Below, one piece after another: positions 1 to 8,573 of a stretch of 64,000 bases of DNA. This DNA is from CAYNRG01 sp047973125. Its GTDB lineage: Bacteria > Bacillota_I > Bacilli_A > Erysipelotrichales > Erysipelotrichaceae. Under the pieces are notes generated by a model. It worked only from the letters and a program-made list of their open reading frames with translations. It made no database searches and was not told the DNA's origin. The position numbers and the translations under genes are program-made. How positions within the stretch are numbered: position 1 is the stretch's first letter; each line of letters starts with the position of its first letter. The stretch lies in contig JBKEBK010000024.1 of the NCBI GenBank assembly GCA_047973125.1, forward strand, positions 233,549-297,548, read 5' to 3'.

Positions 1-2196
1 TAAATTATGGGTTTCTGCAACAGCTTTCCTAGTTACTTTTACTGTAAAGGTAATATCAGAATCTAACATTACTCCACTTATTTTACCATTACTAAATGTA
101 TAAGGATTTTTATCAGTTGTTCCTTTAACACTAATATCTTCTTTTTTAATATTTTCAATCGAATCTTTTTGAATAGTAATTGTATACTGTTGATCTAATT
201 TGAATGAATCTGCATAGGCCATTGAAGAAATTTCTTTTCCTGTCTTCTTATCAACATAAAGTACAGTTACCTTTGATGTTTCTGCAACTTCATCAACACA
301 AGCATTTGTTTTTTCATCAAAAATTTGACCATTTTCACATTCAACTGCAACAGGTTCAGAACCACGCATATTAACTTGTACATTGATTACAGAGAAACTT
401 GAAGCATCAGTACCAGTAGCTACATCGTAAGAAAGGATTCTACCATCTGATAAATCACTTCTAAATCCACTCATACTCTCACCAACATACTTTATATTAA
501 CTTGAATTCCAAAAACTTTACTCCAAGATTGCAACCTACCAATTGGTAATCCAACAAAATTACCAAGAGTAGATGGAACCTCTGGAGAAACTTTTGCTTC
601 ATTATAGACTGTTTGTCCAATTTGAGGAATATCAAACATCCAGTTTGCACTCCATCTTATCGTCTTATCAGCACTAATATCACGCTCTAAATTAATATTT
701 CTTAGGATGGCATTTCTAGTATCTTCAATTGATCCTTTATATAACCTATAAATATAAATTGAAGTTTGTGTTTCATTATTCCAAAGACCAGAATTATACC
801 CCATAACTCTTGAGCTTGATATGTTAAATATTCTTTCATAATGTTCTTTGTCATAGTAACGATTTGCCTTTTTAATAGTATAGTTAAAGAAAGTTATCAT
901 TTGATCCGTGGTAAAGTTGGTACGCATATTATCACCAGCTGCATCTAACATTTTTAAAACTTTATTAATATCTCTAGAGCGCATAATTTCACTTAATACA
1001 CCAACAATTACCTTTTGTTGATTTGCTTGTCTTTGAAAATCTCCGGAAGCATATAGTTTTCTCTCACGAGCAAATGCAAGAGCTTGTTCACCATTTAAAT
1101 AAACATCTCCTCCTCCTGGAACGTATACTGTCATCTTCCCACGAGTAGATGATGAGTCTTGACCAACGAAGGCCGTCTCATTATAAACAGTAATACCACC
1201 AAGAGCATTAACCATGTCAACTATTCCCTTAAAGTTACTCTCAATATAATAATCAATTTCAACATCAACTAAATCTTCAACAGTATCAATAGTACATTCT
1301 CTAGATACCGCTCTTGCATGTCCAATTTTATCAGAATTCTTACCACTATAACACGCAATTGGAACATAGCTATCACGTGCAATTGAAGTTAAAGTTACAT
1401 TCATACTTATAGGATTAACAGAAGCTAACATCAAAGCATCAGAGCGACCTTCATCAACACCAATAATCAAAACAGTAAAAGGTTCAGAAGTTATATCTTT
1501 ATCAGCACCTAAAACAGTTTTAGTTTCAATTGAATCTGAGAAATTTTCTATAACTACGGTTTTATCTAAATCATCAATTAAACCTTCATTTACCTCTAAC
1601 TGAGCTATATAATTTGATGGTAAAATAGCAACTTCAATCTCACTACTAAAAAGTGCTAAAGATAAGTCTAGAGTACTATCGTATTCAATATACTCTACAG
1701 CAATAGCTTCATTTGCAAGATGCTCCTTACCAAGCAAAGAAACACTAGTACCAGCAACATAACCAATATGTTTACCCTTTGTATCAGCTAAAGTACTTAT
1801 TTCATTATTTTCATATGTTACATAACTAACTTCGATATGTTCTGTTTCTTTCTCACTTGTTATTTTACCAATATTTTTATTAACGCTTGATGAAACATAT
1901 ACACCGTAGGCACCACTAAATAAAGTTAATATTAATAAGCAACTAACTGAGATTAAATACACTATTTTCCTTGTTCTAATTTGCATGGCCAAGCCAACAT
2001 TAAGCGCAATAAGAACAACTAAGATAATTAAATTTAAAACGATAAATATTTCTTTACTAAGATTACTATACTTTGATAAGTTATATAAAGTTATAAAAAC
2101 TAATAAGTTTGCAATAACAGTTAAAACTAGAAAGCCAATATTTAAAGTTGTAAAATCTATTGGAAATTTTTTTACACTATTCTTTTTCTTTTTCAT
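1..2196 (-). CDS. LytR-CpsA-Psr (LCP) family glycopolymer ligase, C-terminus outside window
   Basis: Partial gene: 732 codons are open to the window edge. Start ATG follows a GGAGGC site. Three membrane segments lie at about residues 18-40, 50-72 and 78-100. A region at about 130-210 looks like a fragment of a periplasmic-binding (type 2) fold. The LCP catalytic domain is at about 237-440, seen from LIIGVDEGRSDALMLASVNP and the conserved arginines in AFARERK and GDFQRQANQQK. After it comes a PASTA-like stretch (VPSTLGNFVG...) and a MucBP-like repeat (VTVLYVDKKTGKEI). LCP enzymes move lipid-linked glycopolymers onto peptidoglycan at the outer membrane face. It is the last gene visible in the glycopolymer operon, 11 bases after its neighbour. 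The LCP call is firm; the flanking domains are inference. Confidence 0.9.
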   Translation of the reverse strand, partial: MKKKKNSVKKFPIDFTTLNIGFLVLTVIANLLVFITLYNLSKYSNLSKEIFIVLNLIILVVLIALNVGLAMQIRTRKIVYLISVSCLLILTLFSGAYGVYVSSSVNKNIGKITSEKETEHIEVSYVTYENNEISTLADTKGKHIGYVAGTSVSLLGKEHLANEAIAVEYIEYDSTLDLSLALFSSEIEVAILPSNYIAQLEVNEGLIDDLDKTVVIENFSDSIETKTVLGADKDITSEPFTVLIIGVDEGRSDALMLASVNPISMNVTLTSIARDSYVPIACYSGKNSDKIGHARAVSRECTIDTVEDLVDVEIDYYIESNFKGIVDMVNALGGITVYNETAFVGQDSSSTRGKMTVYVPGGGDVYLNGEQALAFARERKLYASGDFQRQANQQKVIVGVLSEIMRSRDINKVLKMLDAAGDNMRTNFTTDQMITFFNYTIKKANRYYDKEHYERIFNISSSRVMGYNSGLWNNETQTSIYIYRLYKGSIEDTRNAILRNINLERDISADKTIRWSANWMFDIPQIGQTVYNEAKVSPEVPSTLGNFVGLPIGRLQSWSKVFGIQVNIKYVGESMSGFRSDLSDGRILSYDVATGTDASSFSVINVQVNMRGSEPVAVECENGQIFDEKTNACVDEVAETSKVTVLYVDKKTGKEISSMAYADSFKLDQQYTITIQKDSIENIKKEDISVKGTTDKNPYTFSNGKISGVMLDSDITFTVKVTRKAVAETHNL

Positions 2197-2207
2197 TTTT
2201 TTGCCTC

Positions 2208-2879
2208 CTAATCATAATTGTCATAAAACTGAACTATCTCTAATCTGCCATTGTTGTCAATTACAGTAAAGTATCCTGTTTTTTGAAACTCCGATGTATC
2301 AAATGCTGCATCTTTATATGTCCACTCAGCAACAATGTAATATGCTTTATATTCCGTATATCCTATTTTAAAATATCCACCATCTTCTTTAGTAGTTATA
2401 TTAATCGAATCAACTTCTAGCAATTTATCTCGACCATATTTTTCGATATAAACATCTAAATCAGAATAAAAAGTCCATCTAGATCTAACATCATACATTA
2501 CAAACTGCGGACCATACAGGTACTGCAAACCACCAACTTCATATGTTCCATCTTTATTTGTCCAAGTGAAGTAATCAGCAACAAAGGCTTTAACAACATT
2601 TGCAGAAATTTCAAGCTGATCATTTGTTTCTAATGACTTTGTTAATTCATCAAATACCTCAATTGAGTAATCAGTTGGATTATTACCAATAATATATTGA
2701 TCATTTTTCATTGAACTATTTGAATCTAAATCAACAGTGTCACCACTGCCAGCTCCTTTTCCAAACATGATTGAAAATACATTAAAAGCAATCACAAGTA
2801 TTACAATCACACATAAAGCAAGTGCAGTTAAAGTCAAATATATATTTATTTTCTTATTAATATTCTTATTTTTTTTCAT
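2208..2879 (-). CDS. Membrane-anchored protein of unknown function in glycopolymer operon
   Basis: The 223-residue protein has a Lys/Asn-rich N-terminus, one membrane segment at about residues 12-36 and a large extracellular domain (about 37-223) rich in Tyr, Asp and Thr. The start is the ATG preceded by GGAGG, seven codons inside the longest open frame. It overlaps the end of the upstream glycosyltransferase by 14 bases and sits 11 bases before the LCP gene, so it is translated from the same message. I recognise no family. Its place beside an LCP ligase suggests an accessory role in attaching or displaying the polymer, which is inference from position only. Confidence 0.75.
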   Translation of the reverse strand: MKKNKNINKKINIYLTLTALALCVIVILVIAFNVFSIMFGKGAGSGDTVDLDSNSSMKNDQYIIGNNPTDYSIEVFDELTKSLETNDQLEISANVVKAFVADYFTWTNKDGTYEVGGLQYLYGPQFVMYDVRSRWTFYSDLDVYIEKYGRDKLLEVDSINITTKEDGGYFKIGYTEYKAYYIVAEWTYKDAAFDTSEFQKTGYFTVIDNNGRLEIVQFYDNYD

Positions 2880-3822
2880 TTTTTTCCTCCAAACAACCAT
2901 AGCTTTTTCTTATAACATAGTTTGGTCTTTTCTTTACTTCCATATAGGTTTTAGATAAGTACTCGCCCATAATGCCCAGAGCTAATAGCTGAATTCCTCC
3001 TAAAAATAAAATCATAACCATCATACTTGGCCAACCACTAACAGGATCTCCAAATATTAATGCTCTTATAAAGATAAACACCATAAGAACAAAAGACAAA
3101 AACGATATGAAGAAGCCCGAGAATGTCGCTAGCCTTAAAGGAGCAACAGTAAAGGCCACAATTCCCTCAATAGCATATTTTAATAAGCCATAAAACGACC
3201 AACTCGTCTCACCAGCAACCCTTTCAACATTTTCATACTCTAGATATTCTGTTTTAAATCCTACCCAAACAAAAATACCTTTAGAAAAACGATGATATTC
3301 TTTAAGCTTAAGAATTGCATCAACAACTTCTCTTCTCATAAGTCTGTAATCTCTAGCACCATCGACAATATCAACGTCCGAGAACTTATTAATCAACTTA
3401 TAAAACATTCTAGCAAAGTAAGATCTGATCTTAGGCTCACCGGCTCTGGAAACTCTTCTTGTTCCAACAATATCTACATCTGAACTATTAATTTTTTCAA
3501 ACATTTCAAATAATAATTTTGGAGGATCTTGTAAATCAGCATCCATAACAGTTATAAAATCACCAGTAGCATGTTCTAAACCAGCTAACAACCCACTCTC
3601 TTTACCGAAATTTCTACTAAAATCAATGACTTTAACATGCTTTTTATCTTTTTCATAAACTTTTAAGCACTCATCCAAAGTTGTATCTTTTGATCCATCA
3701 TTAACAAATATAATTTCGTAAGAAAGATCCATTTTTTTCAAAACTTTTAAAAGTTCTTCATAAAAAAGTGGTATTGTTTCTTTTTCGTTATAACATGGAA
3801 CTACAATTGATAAAAGTAACAT
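2866..3822 (-). CDS. GT2 family glycosyltransferase, GtrB/YkcC type (polyprenyl-phosphate sugar synthase)
   Basis: A 318-residue enzyme with a GT2 catalytic domain followed by two membrane helices at about residues 225-300, the layout of GtrB, ArnC and dolichol-phosphate-mannose-synthase-like proteins. Visible motifs are IVVPCYNEKET at the N-terminus, FVNDGSKD, and the metal-binding VMDADLQDPP near residue 90. Such enzymes transfer a sugar from a nucleotide donor to undecaprenyl phosphate at the inner membrane face. The start is the ATG after GGAGGAA, 12 codons inside the longest frame. It probably supplies a lipid-linked sugar for decoration of the polymer made by this operon; a GtrA-type protein is encoded divergently at 10987. 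Confidence 0.88.
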   Translation of the reverse strand: MLLLSIVVPCYNEKETIPLFYEELLKVLKKMDLSYEIIFVNDGSKDTTLDECLKVYEKDKKHVKVIDFSRNFGKESGLLAGLEHATGDFITVMDADLQDPPKLLFEMFEKINSSDVDIVGTRRVSRAGEPKIRSYFARMFYKLINKFSDVDIVDGARDYRLMRREVVDAILKLKEYHRFSKGIFVWVGFKTEYLEYENVERVAGETSWSFYGLLKYAIEGIVAFTVAPLRLATFSGFFISFLSFVLMVFIFIRALIFGDPVSGWPSMMVMILFLGGIQLLALGIMGEYLSKTYMEVKKRPNYVIRKSYGCLEEKNEKK

Positions 3823-3889
3823 TTTTCTTCCTCCATAACGTTTTATATTATACATCAATTTATTATAAAAGTATATAAACGATAAATTA

Positions 3890-4849
3890 TTAACCCTTAA
3901 TCAAGTTAAATATTTTAGCAAATATCATAATATTTTTTTCTGTGACAAGTTTAAAATATCGGTTTTTCATTGACTTAACATTATCTAAATAAGTATTTTT
4001 TTTCCAAGATGGAAAGCTAGTATTTAATAAATTCCAGCCCAATAAAATTGTTTTTTTTCGATCATCAATATCTTTAATTTGTGAGCTTCTTAAAAAACTA
4101 TTACCTAAGAAAAATCTAATATGTAAGTACTCTAACTCTTCTTTATATTTAGAATATAAATTGTTTTCTTTGTAAAATTCAACTATTAGTTCAAATACTC
4201 TAATCATGTTTTTTACTTCATTATTATTGGTATGAGTAATGCTACTATCATGTTGATAGTAGTCTACAAATGATTCATCAATAAATTCTACTTTTTTTAT
4301 TAATGGTGTTAAACAGTATAAAAAGTAAGCATCCTCGTATCTATTTCCACTTGGAAATTGTATTTTACTATTAGTTATAGTTTCAGTTTTATATATTTTA
4401 TTCCAAAGAGTAGCGAAAAGATTAACCAACATATCTTTCTCAATTTGATATGGTCCCTCTTTCTGTGTTCTTCGCTTATTTGAATAGACCCAATCAAAAT
4501 TACAAACAACAACATCAGCATCATTTTTTATTGCACATTCATACATTTCTTCAAACATTGTTTTTTTAGCAACATCATCACTATCCAAAAAGCCAAAATA
4601 TTTTGTTTTTACCTTTGAAAGTCCAAAATTTCTAGTAGATGCAATCCCTTGATTCTCTGTTTGATAAGCTCTAATATTACTATGTTTAACTTTAAATCTA
4701 TCGATAATTTTTTGAGTTGAATCAGTTGAGCCATCGTTAATTACAATAATCTCAATATCTTTTAAGGTTTGATTTACCAAACTATTAAGACATCTTTCAA
4801 TAAAATTCTCTGAATTGTAAGCTGGTACGATAACACTAAAATCACTCAT
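3890..4849 (-). CDS. GT2 family glycosyltransferase
   Basis: A soluble-looking 319-residue GT2 enzyme. The N-terminal half has the nucleotide-sugar fold: FSVIVPAYNSENFIERC, VINDGSTDST and the metal-binding GFLDSDD near residue 90. The C-terminal half is helical and variable, with no membrane helices. The start ATG overlaps the end of the upstream polymerase gene by 8 bases (GATGAGTGA), indicating translational coupling. It likely adds one sugar to the lipid-linked repeat unit on the cytoplasmic side. Donor and acceptor cannot be read from the sequence. Confidence 0.88.
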   Translation of the reverse strand: MSDFSVIVPAYNSENFIERCLNSLVNQTLKDIEIIVINDGSTDSTQKIIDRFKVKHSNIRAYQTENQGIASTRNFGLSKVKTKYFGFLDSDDVAKKTMFEEMYECAIKNDADVVVCNFDWVYSNKRRTQKEGPYQIEKDMLVNLFATLWNKIYKTETITNSKIQFPSGNRYEDAYFLYCLTPLIKKVEFIDESFVDYYQHDSSITHTNNNEVKNMIRVFELIVEFYKENNLYSKYKEELEYLHIRFFLGNSFLRSSQIKDIDDRKKTILLGWNLLNTSFPSWKKNTYLDNVKSMKNRYFKLVTEKNIMIFAKIFNLIKG

Positions 4850-6401
4850 CTTTTAGCACCAACTTATTAAGCAAGATCCCACAAATAAATGCTAACCAAA
4901 CTGATGTTAACATTTGGTCCATGGTATGCCCACTTGTATAACCTACACCAAAGCCCATAAGCAATGATGAACCATATATAATTATTTCAATATTAAAGTA
5001 CTTCTTGAACCCTCTAAACATTTTATATATAAAAAGTAATGCCAAAATAAGCCATGGAAGCAGTGTTAAAGAAAACCCTGCGATACCAAGCGTTAAGAAC
5101 TGTTGAATAAAGTCTTTTTCAAGTATTATTGATCCTGTCATAAAAGTTGAATAGCCTGCACCTAAAATATGTTCATAAGGTTTTAGAGCACTCAATTTAT
5201 AATCCATAAATATTTTTTGAACCTGTCTTCCATTGATACGATCATAAACATCCATCTCTATTAAGTCAACCCAGAATTTAGGGTCATATGTATAGTGGTA
5301 CCAGTATGTATAATACTCCTTTGAAACTGTGTTAATATAACCAGCCTTTATACCATACTGCTCAAACATATAAATATAGAATTGATCAAATTCAAAACTT
5401 CCAGGCACAAGTGCTTCTCCTTCAATTTTTGCTTTTGTTATTGCTTTTGAATTTGAACTTGAATCGGCAATCAGTGGAACATCCTTTGCAGTATTTATTT
5501 TCTGATTGACTACAGCAGGTGTATAAGGTAAAATCACAGAAACAATTGCAACTACAACTAGTGGAAAAATCATATTTAAAAGTAAAAACTTCTGATTTTT
5601 TATCGCAACATCAATTAAATAAACAACGATAAAATAAGCAGGAATTAGTATTGCACCAAAAGTTGCTACTCTTGTTCCTAACATTAGCATTGCAAAACTA
5701 TGCATGATTATTAATAATCCAAAAAGAATTTTTTCTTTATTTTCTTTAGCCTTAACGAAAAATAAATATAAAAGTGGTAAAACTATAAACATTAAAATAC
5801 CAATAGTATTTCCTTCTGCAAAGAAAAATTTTGTTGCTAGTAGCCTAGCTTCAAAAGTATATGGAGAAAACCATGAAAAGATATTAGCAAAAGCATCACC
5901 ACCGTAAGTACAATAACCAAAAATCAATAAATTTGAGACGAATATTGGTAAAGCAACAAGTAATGACATGGCTACAGCTAATTTTTTTATTAAGTTTTCG
6001 CTAGGTTTTAATAGTGTAACACAATACATAAGACCAAAAGGTAAAATTAATGTTGCAAGATAAATTAGCTCTTTAATGGGACTATATTTAAAATTAGTGC
6101 TAAATCCCATAACATCTCTTAAGTATGCTGCCTGTTGGTTATGCAATATAAAATAAATTAAGAATACTACTCCATATAATACACTTAAAATTAAAGTTTT
6201 TTTCTTATTTTTTGACTTTTGAAAATACCCCCAAATACAAAGTAGTGGTAAACCTAAAAAGCGAACTACAGTTGCAATCCTTGGTAATCCAAGCTTGTCT
6301 AATTGATTATAAATTAAATAATCTAAATCAATAATCGGCTGAATAACAATAAAAAAGATTACTAGTAACTCCCATCTTTTCTCAGTAAATATTTTTTTCA
6401 T
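4842..6401 (-). CDS. O-antigen ligase/polymerase-like membrane protein (Wzy-like)
   Basis: A 519-residue polytopic membrane protein with about 10-12 helices and one long extracellular loop at about residues 290-400, rich in Tyr, Trp and Phe. This is the usual plan of Wzy polymerases and O-antigen ligases. The start was set to the ATG after GGAGGG, four codons inside the longest frame. It lies between glycosyltransferase genes in a tightly packed operon. By family, it would join repeat units on the outer membrane face. No Wzx flippase is visible in the window, so export may depend on a gene elsewhere. The family is assigned from topology and context because Wzy sequences diverge strongly. Confidence 0.7.
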   Translation of the reverse strand: MKKIFTEKRWELLVIFFIVIQPIIDLDYLIYNQLDKLGLPRIATVVRFLGLPLLCIWGYFQKSKNKKKTLILSVLYGVVFLIYFILHNQQAAYLRDVMGFSTNFKYSPIKELIYLATLILPFGLMYCVTLLKPSENLIKKLAVAMSLLVALPIFVSNLLIFGYCTYGGDAFANIFSWFSPYTFEARLLATKFFFAEGNTIGILMFIVLPLLYLFFVKAKENKEKILFGLLIIMHSFAMLMLGTRVATFGAILIPAYFIVVYLIDVAIKNQKFLLLNMIFPLVVVAIVSVILPYTPAVVNQKINTAKDVPLIADSSSNSKAITKAKIEGEALVPGSFEFDQFYIYMFEQYGIKAGYINTVSKEYYTYWYHYTYDPKFWVDLIEMDVYDRINGRQVQKIFMDYKLSALKPYEHILGAGYSTFMTGSIILEKDFIQQFLTLGIAGFSLTLLPWLILALLFIYKMFRGFKKYFNIEIIIYGSSLLMGFGVGYTSGHTMDQMLTSVWLAFICGILLNKLVLKDE

Positions 6402-6418
6402 ATTTCCCTCCATAACAG

Positions 6419-7573
6419 TTACAAGACATTTTGAAACTGCTCTAAAATCTTATCATTAGGATACTTGTAATCAACAAGTTTATCTTTCATATTTGTAAGT
6501 ATATCCTTTTTACAAATTATGTCAATATACTTTTCAATGAACGACTCATCATCATTATCACAAATCCAACCATGAAAATCTTTTGTGATTTGTTCACTAA
6601 TTCCACTAACTTTGGTAGCAAGAACAGGTGTATGACAAATTAAGCTCTCATTAACAATTGTTGCAAAACCTTCATATTCACTACTTAGAGCAAATAAATC
6701 ACATTTTGATATAAGGGCATATGGGTTACTCATATATCCTAAAAATTTAACCCTAGATAAATTGTTTAACTTAACAAAATCTTTAAGCATCCGTTCTTCC
6801 TGTCCTCCACCAACAATGAATAAATTATGCTTAATACCCATTTCAATAGCTTTTTTATGAGCCAAAAGAACTCTTTTAACATTTTTTTGAGGATGAAACC
6901 TTGCAACAACAACAACGTTAGTTTCTTTTTTATTTAAACTTATATCGCACTTCATACTCATTCTAGCTTCAACTCTTTCTGTATCCATTAGATTATGAAT
7001 TGCTAAAGTATTACTAACACCAAAAACTTTTTCATAAGCCTCTACAGCTTCCTTAGAATCAGATAAATTTAAGTCAATATTCTTAAGAACCTTTTTCATT
7101 AATTTCATATGATTTTTAGAATAATTACAAACACTATAATCAGTTAATACCCAATTTATTTTTTTTCTGCTATTACCATATGCACTAAAAATTGTACAAA
7201 AACCCTCTTTTGCAGCAACTTCTATATCATACTCTTTTTTTATAATTTTTTTTCGCTCTTTTTTTATTTTAAATTCAATCAAACCTGATTTCATATAAAA
7301 TATTAATAGAAGTTTTTTTATAATTTTAAAAATTCTTTTTTCTTTAATAAGTTGTTTAATTGGATAATCTACAACATTAAAAAATTTAGACGTTTCTAAA
7401 ACATTAACATCACTGGGAATTTCATTAAGTAATTCCCCTCTTTTATGCAAAATTAAACAATCAATTTCATATTTGTCGCGATCAAGGTTAGCCATTAAGG
7501 TATTTAGGACTCTCGCAACTCCACCCATCATCATTTCATCGTTGACAAACAGTATTTTCTTTTTACTTCCCAT
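6419..7573 (-). CDS. GT4 family (GT-B fold) glycosyltransferase
   Basis: A 384-residue protein with the two-domain GT-B plan. The N-terminal domain starts KKKILFVNDEMMMGGVARVL, with a glycine-rich acceptor loop. The C-terminal donor domain includes VVVARFHPQKN, FIVGGGQEE, VKFLGYMSNP and the E-x7-E region SSEYEGFATIVNESL near residue 300. It is a retaining-type transferase acting on the cytoplasmic side. It overlaps the upstream GT2 gene by 11 bases and stops 17 bases before the polymerase start. It probably extends the lipid-linked oligosaccharide; donor specificity is not readable. Confidence 0.88.
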   Translation of the reverse strand: MGSKKKILFVNDEMMMGGVARVLNTLMANLDRDKYEIDCLILHKRGELLNEIPSDVNVLETSKFFNVVDYPIKQLIKEKRIFKIIKKLLLIFYMKSGLIEFKIKKERKKIIKKEYDIEVAAKEGFCTIFSAYGNSRKKINWVLTDYSVCNYSKNHMKLMKKVLKNIDLNLSDSKEAVEAYEKVFGVSNTLAIHNLMDTERVEARMSMKCDISLNKKETNVVVVARFHPQKNVKRVLLAHKKAIEMGIKHNLFIVGGGQEERMLKDFVKLNNLSRVKFLGYMSNPYALISKCDLFALSSEYEGFATIVNESLICHTPVLATKVSGISEQITKDFHGWICDNDDESFIEKYIDIICKKDILTNMKDKLVDYKYPNDKILEQFQNVL

Positions 7574-8525
7574 AAAAAAATCTCACCATTCTAGTATTAT
7601 CTGTGTCTAATAATTTATAGATTATTTTCTTTTTAAAACTTGCATTTTTATAAAAAGCGTCATGTCGATACTCTGGGTAGTATTTTCTTAAGTGTCTCAT
7701 ATTTTCTAAAAGATATTCATCAATCATTTCTTTATTTTCAAAATCCTTTATTTTAACTGTCGTTATATCTAATCCATGAACAATATATAAATGATATAGC
7801 TCTTCCAATACGACACTCTTTGCCCCTTTGGACTGGACATATTTTATACAATTATCAATAGCATCATAAATGTCAAATATTTTCTTACTTGCAACATGTA
7901 CAATTGATCCTGTTCTCTGATAATAAAAGTAAAGTGCCTTATCAACTTTAACAACTTTTTTTGCAAGATATAACAATTTAGGTATGGTTGCTAAATCCTC
8001 ATAAACCTTGTTAACTGGAAAGACAATATCATTAAATAAGTATTTCTTATAAAGCTTATTGCAAGCACTATTATTTATTCTAATTAAACTTGGATTATCA
8101 TTGATACTACAACTACTAAATTTACCACCACACGAAAAGCTTTTTCTACCATCATCAAAGTGATATTCCATATCACAAACACAAATATCACCATTTTCAC
8201 TTGTTATTTTATCAACCATGATTTCAACCATATCACTAGCAACATAATCATCACTATCAACAAACAATAAATAGTCTCCGCTAGCATGTTGTATCCCAAC
8301 ATTTCTAGCATCACTTAGACCACCATTTTCTTTATCAATAACTTTAATTCTATTATCATCTAAAGAATACTTATGACATTTGGCTGCCGAGTTATCTGTA
8401 GATCCATCGTTGACTAAAATAATTTCAATATTAAAATATGTTTGATTTAGTAAACTCAAAATACAACGATCAATATAGTTTTCTACATTGTAAACCGGAA
8501 CAACAATTGATACCATTTCTCTCAT
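7563..8525 (-). CDS. GT2 family glycosyltransferase
   Basis: About 320 residues. GT2 motifs are SIVVPVYNVENYIDRC, LVNDGSTDNS and the metal site FVDSDDY near residue 95. The C-terminal part resembles the helical tail of EpsJ/WcaA-like capsule transferases. A longer frame begins with GTG three codons upstream, but the ATG used here is better placed behind GAAGGTGAT; an ATG three codons further in is the alternative. It is the second gene of the operon, 48 bases after the LTA-synthase-like gene, and overlaps the next gene by 11 bases. Likely role: one sugar addition during repeat-unit assembly. Confidence 0.87.
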   Translation of the reverse strand: MREMVSIVVPVYNVENYIDRCILSLLNQTYFNIEIILVNDGSTDNSAAKCHKYSLDDNRIKVIDKENGGLSDARNVGIQHASGDYLLFVDSDDYVASDMVEIMVDKITSENGDICVCDMEYHFDDGRKSFSCGGKFSSCSINDNPSLIRINNSACNKLYKKYLFNDIVFPVNKVYEDLATIPKLLYLAKKVVKVDKALYFYYQRTGSIVHVASKKIFDIYDAIDNCIKYVQSKGAKSVVLEELYHLYIVHGLDITTVKIKDFENKEMIDEYLLENMRHLRKYYPEYRHDAFYKNASFKKKIIYKLLDTDNTRMVRFFYGK

Positions 8526-8573
8526 TTTAATCACCTTCTAAATTATAACAAAAAATAGAGATTTTTTAAACCT

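Noticed and set aside
1985..2269. Plus-strand open frame of 94 codons
   Set aside because: It lies antisense across the start of the LCP gene, has no ribosome site, and its product reads as the mirror of a coding region.
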